DNA from: Streptomyces sp. NBC_01294
Lineage (GTDB): Bacteria > Actinomycetota > Actinomycetes > Streptomycetales > Streptomycetaceae
Assembly (NCBI RefSeq): GCF_035917235.1
Contig: NZ_CP108423.1
Location: forward strand, 1,426,001 to 1,490,000
DNA length: 64,000 nucleotides
Direction: 5' to 3'
Shown: positions 45,874 through 54,217 of the stretch, in pieces
Numbering within the stretch: position 1 is the first letter of the stretch
Layout of the letters: each line of letters starts with the position of its first letter
The notes under the pieces: generated by a model
Seen by the model: only the letters and a program-made list of their open reading frames with translations
The model's database searches: none
What the model was told of the DNA's origin: nothing
Program-made: the position numbers and the translations under genes

Positions 45874-48404
45874 TCACGGCGTCCTCGGCCCCCAGCGCCA
45901 CGGCTGTGAGGGGGTGCCGTCCGGGTCCAGCCCGTACGGCCAGCGGTCCTTCAGCTCCGTGCCGCCGAGCACCCTCATCGAGGGGTGGAGCAGGGCGACG
46001 GTCTGGCCGCTGTCGGCCAGCCTCCGGTAGAGGGCTTCGGCGCCGTCGAGGTCGCCGGCGTCCTCCCGCAACCTGGCCAGGCGGACCAGGGTGCCGGGGT
46101 TGATGGCGTCGGCCGCCTGCTCGTAGAGGTTTCGGCGCCGTCGGAGTCCCCGGCCTCTTCCCGCAGCCGTGCCAGGCGGAAGAGGGCGTAGGTGTCACCG
46201 GCGTCGACCAGCTGCCGGTAGAGCGTTTCGGCTCCTTCGAGGTCGCCGGCGCTCGCCCGCAGCCCGGCGAGTCGCACCAGTGCGGAGGTGTGGCCGGCCT
46301 CGGCAGCCTGCAGGTACAGGGCTTCGGCGCCGTCGGGGTCCCCTGCCCGCTCCCGGAGCCATGCTCGGCGGAAGAATGCGTAGGTGTCGCCCGCATCGGC
46401 CAACCGCTGGTAGAGGGCCTCGGCGCCGTCGAGGTCGCCGGCCTCTTCCCGCAGACCGGCCACGCGGACCAGGGCGTGGGTGTCCCCCGTGTCGGCCAGC
46501 TCCTGGTAGAGGGCTTCGACGCCGTCGAGGTCGCCCGCTTCTTCCCGCAGCCGTGCCATCCGTGGCAGCGCGAAGGGGTCCCCTGCGTCGGCCAGTTGCC
46601 GGTAGAGGGTCTCGGCGCCGTCGAGGTCGCCGGCGCTCCCCCGCAGCCCGGCGAGGCGGAGCAGTGCGTAGGCGTGGCCGTCGGCCGCGAGCTGCCGGTA
46701 GAGGGCCTCGGCCCCGTCCCGGTCCCCCGTGTCCTCCCGCAGTTCTGCCAGGCGCAGCAGTGCGGAGGTGTGCCCGGCGCCGGCGCTCTTGCTGCGGAGG
46801 TGGTGCTCCCACTGGAGGCGGTTCCGGATGAAGGCGGCGTCGGCGAGGTTGTTGAGGTCGTCCGCGTGGGTGAGGTGGGTGTGAGCCGCGTGCCAGAACG
46901 AAGCAGGGGGGCACAGGGCGCGGCGGGCGGTGTGGCCGTGCTGTTCGAGGTAGTCGGCCAGCCGGAACACCGTCCCTGCCGACACCGGCGTCGGGGACGG
47001 GGACGGGGACGGAGACGGGGACGGAGACGGGGACGGGGACAGGCTGCTCGGAGGCTCGCGCCTCGGGCGGGCGGCGGCTCGGTGCAGCGGAGCCTTCTTG
47101 CCGTGGACGGGGCGGGCCAGCTCGGCGAAGGCGGCCTCCGCCCAGTCGTCGCCGAGATCCCCGTAGTCGCCGTCACTCAGGTAGTCGGTCGCGGCGTCGA
47201 TCAGGAATGCCTGCGGCAGGTGCAGCCCCGCGCCAAGGCGGCGGGCGTCCATCGCGGCCTCCGTGACGGCCCTGGCGGCCGGCGTGCCGTGTTCGTAGCG
47301 GCGCAGGAGTTCGGGGGCACCGGCCAGGTCCTGTGTCACCTGCCCGTGGATGCCTGCCCGGGTGAGGGTGTCGGCCAGCAGCTGATCGCCGTCCTTGGCC
47401 AGTACGGCTGCGGCCCGCAGCGCTTGCGCGTCGAAGCTGTCGGGGACGGTGAGGGTGCGTCCGGCCAGGAGCTCGCGGACCCGGCTGTGCTGATCCGGCC
47501 GGCCGGGTGTGGGCAGGGCGGTGTACTGGCGCTCGTACTCGGGCCACATGGTCCCCAGGACCAGGACGGGTGCCCGGCCGGGGTGGGCCAGCAGGGCGTG
47601 CACGGCGGCCGCGATGCGCTCGCCGGCCAGGGAGTCGCCGAAGTAGTGCTGTGCCTCGTTCAGCCACACGACGGTGCGCGGGCGGACGCGTTGGAGGTCC
47701 TCCAGTGCGGCGTCGGCGCGGGTCGGATCGAAGGGGTGCCACAGCCGCCACCCTTCGTTCGCGAGGGGCTGGACCGCTTCCCAGCACGCTCTGGTCTTTC
47801 CGGTCGAGGAGGTTCCGACCAGCACGACCATGCGGCTGTGCCCCTGCACCGCGCTTCGTACCGCCCGGGCGAGTACGTCGTCGTGGCGCCGGCGTACGTA
47901 GCCGGGCAGCGGAGGCGTGCCGGCGTCCGCGCCGTGACCTGCAGGTGCGAGTCCGGCCGGGTGGACCTCGAGGTCGTGGGGGTTCCAATCGGTGATCGGC
48001 TGGCCCGGTACCGGCTCGGCACCGGTCGCGGCCTCACCCTGGGGGGTCGTCTGCCGGGCCGCCTGCGGGGCCGGCTGAGTGTCGCAGGCGGGCGCCGCGG
48101 CCGCGCGTCGCCGGAGTTCCAGCAACTCGTCCTCCGCCAGACCCAGCGCACGAGCCAGCGTCGCCACCGTGGTCGCCGACGGAGGAGTCGCACCTCCCTG
48201 GAACGCCAGCTGCACGGTGGTGCGGCTCAGCCCCGTACGCGTCGCGAGCTGGGTCTTGGTCAGCCGCTTGCCGGCCAGCGCATCGGCCAGGTGGTCCCTC
48301 AGTTCGGCAAGCGCCGCATCGGCGCCCGCTCCGGCAGCACGCTCCGCATCGGCTGCCGCCCCGTCGGTACCCGCCCGCTCGGCCCCGGTCGATTCCTCGT
48401 GCAC
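45874..48404 (-). CDS. XRE-HTH, P-loop NTPase and TPR-like repeat protein (frameshifted near C-terminus)
   Basis: GTG at 48404 follows GGGGGACGG. Residues 49-93 form an XRE helix-turn-helix (KTQLATRTGLSRTTV). Walker A is VGTSSTGKT (196-204) and Walker B-like VVWLNEAQ (245-252). A (SP)8 hinge lies at about 456-471. From about 540 onward there are about eight 32-residue TPR-like repeats of the pattern GDLDGAEALYRQLADAG. Near 46129 one base is missing in the seventh repeat; the true frame resumes to a stop at 45874, whereas the unshifted frame ends at 45975 with 51 unrelated residues. STAND-like regulator or immune NTPase; role unknown. Confidence 0.75.
46993..47040. repeat. Eight tandem GGRGAC hexamers
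   Basis: Six GGGGAC and two GGAGAC units encode the Ser-Pro hinge of the XRE-NTPase protein on the minus strand. Loss or gain of whole units keeps frame, so hinge length could vary. Confidence 0.9.
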
Positions 48405-48524
48405 GCGTCCGTCCCCCAGGCCGTGTGTCTGCCGTTGTTCATCTTCGTTCGGGCCGCACCATGGCGCACAGCGATTCCGCGACGTTCGGCACGTCAACAC
48501 CCCATCCCCACAAGGGAGCTTGCC

Positions 48525-48734
48525 GTGTCCGGTATCACCGTGGTCCTGCTGGTCGCCGCACTGGTGATCATCTTCGCACTGCTGGCCGCCGCGGCCGCGG
48601 GCAAACTCGCCCGCCTGGATGGCGCCACCTACCCCGGCGCACTCACCCGCGCAGCCGCCGCCTTCGCCGCTGTCCTCACCCTCGCGGCCGCGCTGACCGG
48701 CGCCGTCGCCGGCGCACTCACCCTGCTTCGTTGA
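48525..48734 (+). CDS. Small two-helix membrane protein, 69 aa
   Basis: GTG at 48525 follows AAGGGAG by seven bases. The product has two hydrophobic helices (VVLLVAALVIIFALLAAAAA and a C-terminal Ala/Leu helix) joined by a short polar KLARLDGATYPG segment. It is divergent from the XRE-NTPase gene and 202 bases upstream of the effector/NTPase pair. No family recognised. Confidence 0.7.
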   Translation: MSGITVVLLVAALVIIFALLAAAAAGKLARLDGATYPGALTRAAAAFAAVLTLAAALTGAVAGALTLLR

Positions 48735-48936
48735 GGGCGAGGTACGGACCGGGGCCGGGGCAGCGCCGCTCCTCCTCCCGTGTGCACTGGGGCACGCGGG
48801 GGTAGGGGTGGCACTGCCCCTGCCGGAACGGCTGCCGCAGAGGGGTTCTCCCCTCGGGAGGAGCCCGCCGCATGACGCCAGGGGCGGGCGGCCGTCGCAG
48901 GCCGAACGATCCCCGTCCTCGTGCAAGGAGTCGCAC

Positions 48937-49458
48937 ATGGTGGATGAAGCAACAGCGCTGGCCATGGCCGGAGCCACGACCGTGGTGGCGGCGATGGCCA
49001 CCACGGCCTGGGACAGTACGCGTGACGCCGTCGTCCGGATGTTCCGCAGCAGGGAAACCGCCGAGCAGCACACCGTCCAAGGCCAACTGACCGCCCACGA
49101 CCACCTCGTCCGGCAGACCGAGGACACCGAACAGGTCCGCCAGATCCTGCTCCCGGTGTGGGGACAGCAGTTGGAGACGTTCCTGAGCCGGCACCCCGAC
49201 GCCGCCGGCGACCTCTCTGCCCTCATCGCCCGGACCCGGAACGAGCTGCCCCGAGCCGAGCAGGCCTGGGTCGTGCAGAACATCACCGCCTCCGCCCCAC
49301 GGTCCACTGCCTTCGGCACCATCCACGGGAACGTCATTCAGCACAACCACTACGGCAGCCCGACGGAAGCCACCTCCGCTGAGACCGCCCCCGAGGGCGA
49401 GAGCGAGGACGAGGCCGAGGGCGATGACGGTGCCCGAACGCCGGAGGGCAGCGCGTGA
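48937..49458 (+). CDS. Putative membrane-active effector with C-terminal signalling motif, 173 aa
   Basis: ATG at 48937 follows AAGGAG by six bases. Residues 4-25 form a hydrophobic Ala/Val/Met helix, then an amphipathic helical domain to about 110. Residues 112-140 contain VQNITAS and STAFGTIHGNVIQH; an acidic tail follows. A helical domain with hydrophobic N-terminus and a C-terminal Gly/Asn/His beta motif is the architecture of bacterial Bell-type effectors with amyloid motifs (HeLo/MLKL analogues). It overlaps the NTPase gene start by GTGA. Assignment is inference from layout. Confidence 0.65.
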   Translation: MVDEATALAMAGATTVVAAMATTAWDSTRDAVVRMFRSRETAEQHTVQGQLTAHDHLVRQTEDTEQVRQILLPVWGQQLETFLSRHPDAAGDLSALIARTRNELPRAEQAWVVQNITASAPRSTAFGTIHGNVIQHNHYGSPTEATSAETAPEGESEDEAEGDDGARTPEGSA

Positions 49459-52400
49459 GCGAGGCAGACGGCCCCCGGCCGCAGTTCGTACAGAACGTCG
49501 TCGCCGTCAACGGCTTCGCGTACGGAGCGATAGGGGCTGACATCCACGTACACGGCGGCAGTGGCCTTCCGCTGTACCTGCTGGGCAACTGGCAGATGGC
49601 GCCCGGCACCGATCCGGAATGGCTCCAGGAACTCCCCAGCCGGATGCTCAACGCCCGCCGCGCCGTGGTGCCCTTCACCGGACGGCAGGACGAACTCGCG
49701 CGGCTGCGCCAGTGGCGCGAGAGCGACAAGCGGCTGAGTGCCCGCTGGCTGTACGCACCGGGCGGCCAGGGCAAGACCCGGCTGGCCGCACAGCTCGCCG
49801 CGGAGTCCGCGGCGGCCGGCTGGAAGGTCATCGCCGCCTTCCACGGCCCCGACGCCGACCCGATCGCACCGGGAAGCCAGGACTTGAGCCCGACCGGGTA
49901 CACCGGAGTGCTGGTGATCGTCGACTACGCCGACCGGTGGCTGACGACGAACCTGACGTGGCTGCTGAAGAACGCGCTGCTGCACACCGGTCAGGCCACC
50001 CGGGTGTTGCTGCTGGGACGCACACTCAACGAACTCCCCCCGCTCCGCGCCCTTCTGGACACCTACCAGGCCGAGGTCTCCAGTCAGTCCCTCGCCGCTC
50101 TGCCGGTCGAGGGGGATGCGCGGGGCGCGATGTTCGCCACCGCCCGTGACAGCTTCGCCTCCGTCTACCAGCTGTCCGATGCCACCGGGATCCGGTCCTC
50201 CATACCCTTGGCCGACGCGGAGTTCGGTCTGACCCTGGCCGTGCACATGGCCGCACTGGTCGCCGTCGACGCGCACGCCACCCGTACGGATCCGCCGGCG
50301 GACAGAGCCGGCCTGACCCTGTACCTCCTGGACCGCGAGCAGCTGCACTGGGCACGGCTCTACGGCGACGGCGCCCACGCCACACCCGACGGAAACGGCT
50401 ACGGCACCCCGCCCGCAGCGATGAACCAGACCGTGTTCACCGCGATCCTCACCGGCACGCTCCCGCGCCCTGCGGGCAGGGAAGTCCTGGATCGGCTGCG
50501 CCTTCCCGATCCTCCAGGACTGCTGAGGGACCACACCTCCTGCTACCCGCCGGCCGAGTCCACCGGCCAGGTCCTGGAGCCCCTCTACCCGGACCGTCTC
50601 GCCGAAGACTTCCTCGCCCTGACCATCCCGGGCCACGCGGCCCCCTACCCGGCCCAGCCCTGGGCCGTTCCCACCGCCTCCGCGCTGATCCGCCGGGACG
50701 GGCCGCAGCGCACCCCCGCGCCCTGGACACCCCGCGCGATCACCTTCCTGGTGTCGGCCGCACAGCACTGGGAGCATCTCGGCCCGCAGTACCTGAACCC
50801 CCTCCTGCTGGACGACCCCCAGTTGGCGATCGACGCCGGAAGCAGCGCCCTGGCGATCCTCGCCCGGCTCCCGGACGTGATCCCGGTGCTCGAAGCCGTC
50901 GAGACACGCTTCCCGCAGGACAGGCACACCGACCTCGACCTCGGCATCGCCCGCGTGGTCGACCAGCTCGCCCGGCACCGCCTCGCCGGCACTGAGGATC
51001 CGCTGGTGCGCGCGAGGATCCGCGACGGCCTGGCGCCTCGCCTGGCGTACGCCGGACTACGCCATGAGGCCGTCACCGCGGCCCAGGACGCCGTACGGGA
51101 CTGGCGCCTGCTCGACCACGGGCTCGACCACGGACCCGGCCACGGGCTCGATCACGGGCTCGATCACGGGCTCGATCACGGCAACAGCGGCGCCCACGAG
51201 CCGGACCTCGCCGCCGCGCTGTCCAACCTGGGCATGCTCCTGTCGGATGCGGGGCGCCGCGAGGAGGCTCTGCAGCCGACCGAGGAGGCGGTGCAGATCC
51301 GCCGTCGGCTGGCCGCCGCGGATCCCGCGGCGCACGAGCCCCTCCTCGCGCTGTCGCTGTCCAACCTCGGCATCATGTTGTCCGGCCTGGGGCGCCGGGA
51401 GGAGGCGCTGCGCCCGACCGAGGAGGCGGTGGAGATCCGCCGTCGGCTGGCCGCCGCGAGTCCCGTGGCCGGTGAGCCCGGCCTGGCCGCCTCGCTGGCC
51501 AACCTCGGGGCCCGTCTGTCGGAAGTGGGGCGCCGGGCGGAGGCACAGTCCCGTAGCGAGGAGGCGGTGGAGATCCACCGGCGGCTCGCCGCCACCACGC
51601 CCGCCACCCACACGCCCGACCTCGCGAAATCGCTCTCCAACCTCGGGGTCCACCTGGCGGATGCGGGACGCCGGGAAGAGGCACTGCAGCCGGCCGAGGA
51701 GGCCGTCGACATCTACCGGCGGCTCGCCGCCGGCAACCCCGCCGCCCATGAACCCCAGCTCGCGGCCTCGCTGTCCAACCTCGGGACCCACCTGTCGGAA
51801 GCAGGGCGGAGGGAAGAAGCGCCGCACCCCGCGGCAGAGGCCGTCGAGATCTACCGGCGGCTCGCCGTCACCGACCCCGCCGCCTACGAGCCCGAACTCG
51901 CCACCATGCTGTCCAGCCTCGGGTCCTGTCTGTCGGAGGTGGGGCGGCGGGACGAGGCCCTGTCCGCGGAGGTGGAGGCGGTGGCCATCCGGCGCCGGCT
52001 CGTGGCCGCCCACCCCGCCGCCCACGAACCCGGCCTCGCCACCACCCTGTCCAACCTCGGCACCCACCTGTCGGGGGTGGGGCGCCGGGAGGAAGCGCTG
52101 CGCCCGGCCGAAGAAGCCGTCGACATCTGCCGACGGCTCGCCGCCGGCAACCCCGCCGCCCACGAGCCCCACCTCGCCACCACGCTGTCCAGCCTCGGGT
52201 CCCGCCTGTCGCAAGCGGGTCGCCGGGAAGAAGCCCTGGCCGCGGAGGTGGAGGCACTGGCCATCCGGCGCCGGCTCGCGGCCACCCACCCCGCCGCCCA
52301 CGAACCCGGCCTCGCGATGTCACTGTCCAGCCTCGCAGCCCGCCTGGCGGAAGCAGGACGCCGGGAGGAGGCGCTGGTCGCGGTCGTGGAGTCGGCGGAA

Positions 52401-53561
52401 GTCCGGCGCCGGCTCGCGGCCGCCCACCCGGCCGCCCACGAACCCGGCCTGGCGACGTCGCTGTCCAACCTCGCAGCCCGCCTGGCGGAGGCAGGGCGCC
52501 GGGAAGAAGCACTGACCGCGGAGGTGGAGGCGGTGGCCATCCGGCGCCGGCTCGTGGCCGCCAACCCCGCCGCCCACGAACCCGACCTCGCCGCCTCGCT
52601 GTCCAGCCTCGGCCTCCACCTGTCGGAAGCCGGGCTCCGGGAAGAGGCGCTGCCCGTGGCCGACGAAGCCGTCGTCCTCCACCGCCGGCTGGCCGCGGCG
52701 CGTCCCGCCGCCCACGAGCCCGGCCTCGCGAGGGCGCTGTCCAATCTGGGGAGCCGCCTCTCGCTGGTGGGACGCCAGGAGGACGCCCTGGCGGCTGAAG
52801 GGGAGGCGGTGGACATCAGGCGCCGGCTCGCGGCCGCCAACCCCGCCGCCCACGAACCCGACCTCGCCACCTCGCTGTCGAACGTCGGGATCTACCTGGC
52901 GCAGGTGAAGCGGGAGGAGGAGGCGCTGACCGTCGAGTTGGAGGCGGTGGCGATCAGGCGCCGGCTGGCCGCCGCCAACCCCGCCGCCCACGAGCCCGAC
53001 CTCGCGAAGTCGCTCTCCAACCTGGGGATCCGCCTGTTGGGAGTGGGGCGCCAGGATGAAGCCCTGGGCCCCGAGGCGGAAGCGGTGGAGGTCAGGCGCC
53101 GGCTCGCGGCCGCCGATCCGGCCGCCTTCGAGCCCGACCTCGCCACGTCGCTGTCCAACCTCGGGATCCACCTGTCGGCTGCACGACGCACGGGGGAAGC
53201 CTTGGTCGCGGCCGACGGGGCGGTGGACATCCGGCGTCGGCTGGCCGCCGGCAACCCTGCCGCCCATGAGCCCGGTCTCGCGAAGTCCCTTCTGGTGTCG
53301 GCCATGGTTCGGGTCATGGGGCAGTACGACTCTCCTGGTGCGCTGGGGGCCGCGGTGGACGCGGCGCGGCTGTACACGAGGCTGGCGGCCACGTCACCGG
53401 CAGCCTTCACCGATGATCTTCGGGCAGCGTTGAACCTGCAGGTCATGCTCTTGGACGACCTGGGGCGTTCCGGAGAGGCCGACGAGATCAGGCGCCGCCT
53501 CGCAGGCGGGTGGGACGGCCGTGGTGAGCCGGAAGTGCCTTGGGGACCCGGGTCCGGATGA
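49455..53561 (+). CDS. NLR-like STAND NTPase with about 15 TPRs
   Basis: A 1368-residue protein. Residues 11-33 (FVQNVVAV, then FAYGAIGADIHVH) resemble the C-terminal motif of the preceding protein. Walker A APGGQGKTR is at 101-109 and Walker B VLVIVDYAD at 152-160. A helical NB-ARC-like region follows to about 540, then a (GLDH)n linker (about 556-575). From about 589 to 1277 there are about 15 repeats of 46 residues, consensus SLSNLGxxLSEAGRREEAL, of kinesin-light-chain TPR type. GTG start is coupled to the effector gene. Likely a threat sensor that seeds effector assembly. Confidence 0.85.
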   Translation: MSEADGPRPQFVQNVVAVNGFAYGAIGADIHVHGGSGLPLYLLGNWQMAPGTDPEWLQELPSRMLNARRAVVPFTGRQDELARLRQWRESDKRLSARWLYAPGGQGKTRLAAQLAAESAAAGWKVIAAFHGPDADPIAPGSQDLSPTGYTGVLVIVDYADRWLTTNLTWLLKNALLHTGQATRVLLLGRTLNELPPLRALLDTYQAEVSSQSLAALPVEGDARGAMFATARDSFASVYQLSDATGIRSSIPLADAEFGLTLAVHMAALVAVDAHATRTDPPADRAGLTLYLLDREQLHWARLYGDGAHATPDGNGYGTPPAAMNQTVFTAILTGTLPRPAGREVLDRLRLPDPPGLLRDHTSCYPPAESTGQVLEPLYPDRLAEDFLALTIPGHAAPYPAQPWAVPTASALIRRDGPQRTPAPWTPRAITFLVSAAQHWEHLGPQYLNPLLLDDPQLAIDAGSSALAILARLPDVIPVLEAVETRFPQDRHTDLDLGIARVVDQLARHRLAGTEDPLVRARIRDGLAPRLAYAGLRHEAVTAAQDAVRDWRLLDHGLDHGPGHGLDHGLDHGLDHGNSGAHEPDLAAALSNLGMLLSDAGRREEALQPTEEAVQIRRRLAAADPAAHEPLLALSLSNLGIMLSGLGRREEALRPTEEAVEIRRRLAAASPVAGEPGLAASLANLGARLSEVGRRAEAQSRSEEAVEIHRRLAATTPATHTPDLAKSLSNLGVHLADAGRREEALQPAEEAVDIYRRLAAGNPAAHEPQLAASLSNLGTHLSEAGRREEAPHPAAEAVEIYRRLAVTDPAAYEPELATMLSSLGSCLSEVGRRDEALSAEVEAVAIRRRLVAAHPAAHEPGLATTLSNLGTHLSGVGRREEALRPAEEAVDICRRLAAGNPAAHEPHLATTLSSLGSRLSQAGRREEALAAEVEALAIRRRLAATHPAAHEPGLAMSLSSLAARLAEAGRREEALVAVVESAEVRRRLAAAHPAAHEPGLATSLSNLAARLAEAGRREEALTAEVEAVAIRRRLVAANPAAHEPDLAASLSSLGLHLSEAGLREEALPVADEAVVLHRRLAAARPAAHEPGLARALSNLGSRLSLVGRQEDALAAEGEAVDIRRRLAAANPAAHEPDLATSLSNVGIYLAQVKREEEALTVELEAVAIRRRLAAANPAAHEPDLAKSLSNLGIRLLGVGRQDEALGPEAEAVEVRRRLAAADPAAFEPDLATSLSNLGIHLSAARRTGEALVAADGAVDIRRRLAAGNPAAHEPGLAKSLLVSAMVRVMGQYDSPGALGAAVDAARLYTRLAATSPAAFTDDLRAALNLQVMLLDDLGRSGEADEIRRRLAGGWDGRGEPEVPWGPGSG
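51219..53283 (+). repeat. 138-bp coding repeat array (TPR units)
   Basis: About 15 units of 138 bp encode 46-residue TPRs. Many units share runs of identical bases around the AAHEPDLA and IRRRLAA blocks, so unequal recombination could change unit number. Confidence 0.85.
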
Positions 53562-53582
53562 GGGGAAGGGGAAACGGAAAGA

Positions 53583-53616
53583 GCCCGGCCCCGGTCGGGA
53601 GTGACCGGGGCCGGGC
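53583..53616. terminator. Convergent terminator
   Basis: A perfect 14-bp stem, 53583-53596 with 53603-53616, six-base loop, between the NLR-like gene (plus) and the secreted protein gene (minus). Confidence 0.85.
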
Positions 53617-53629
53617 CTGTGGGGGGAGA

Positions 53630-54121
53630 TCAGCAGTTGCGGACGGACCAGATCGGCGACCAGTCCTGGCCGAGCTGGCCGCCGCCGGGCTGGATGGACT
53701 TCACGACGCCGCCGCTCTGGTTGTAGAAGTACGAGGTCGGGTTGCCGGTCTGGTTGTTCCAGTAGGCCCCGTTGCCGTTCCAGTTGGAGACCGAGTACCG
53801 GTTGCAGTTGTAGAGGTAGAAGACCTTCCAGTCCGACCTGGTCGGGTCCCAGACGAGGGTGCAGAGGTTCCCGCTGCTGCAGGTGTAGCTGCCGCCGGGG
53901 GCCACGTGGGAGGTGGTGACGGCGGGCGAGATGCCCGGGGACGCGGCGGCCGCGAGGGACGCCGGGCGGGCCTCTGCCGGGGCGGCCGGCGCGACCAGGA
54001 CGCGGGCACCCGCACCCTGGTCGGCGGGCGTGGCGGCCTGGGCGGACCCGGTGGTGTAGGCCGCCGTGAGCAGCATCGCGGTGGCGCCGAACATGCCGAG
54101 AATGGAACGCTTGACGTGCAT
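53630..54121 (-). CDS. Secreted I36-like small protein, 163 aa
   Basis: A signal peptide (residues 1-29, ends SAQA) precedes an Ala/Pro-rich linker and a C-terminal domain (about 80-163) with four cysteines and many Asn/Trp/Tyr: YTCSSGNLCTLVW, FYLYNCNRYSV, ending SVRNC. This looks like the peptidase-inhibitor I36 (SMI-like beta-gamma crystallin) fold common in Streptomyces exoproteins. It is the first gene of a locus where the kinase and a peptidase appear to carry related domains. Confidence 0.75.
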   Translation of the reverse strand: MHVKRSILGMFGATAMLLTAAYTTGSAQAATPADQGAGARVLVAPAAPAEARPASLAAAASPGISPAVTTSHVAPGGSYTCSSGNLCTLVWDPTRSDWKVFYLYNCNRYSVSNWNGNGAYWNNQTGNPTSYFYNQSGGVVKSIQPGGGQLGQDWSPIWSVRNC

Positions 54122-54217
54122 CGTGAACCCCTTGTCAGAGCGGTGTGACGTGCCTCAAGGCTCACGGAGCGGCGGGCCCGGCAGTACCTCGCAGGTGCGA
54201 GGTACACCGGGGCGCGG

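Noticed and set aside
48405..49337. N-terminal extension of the XRE-NTPase reading frame
   Set aside because: It runs antisense through the small membrane protein and the 173-aa gene, is Cys/Ser/Arg rich without domain character, and a GTG with ribosome site lies at 48404.
43636..53561. Insertion sequence or integrase explaining the accessory region
   Set aside because: No transposase or integrase reading frame and no flanking tRNA or clear target-site repeats were seen.
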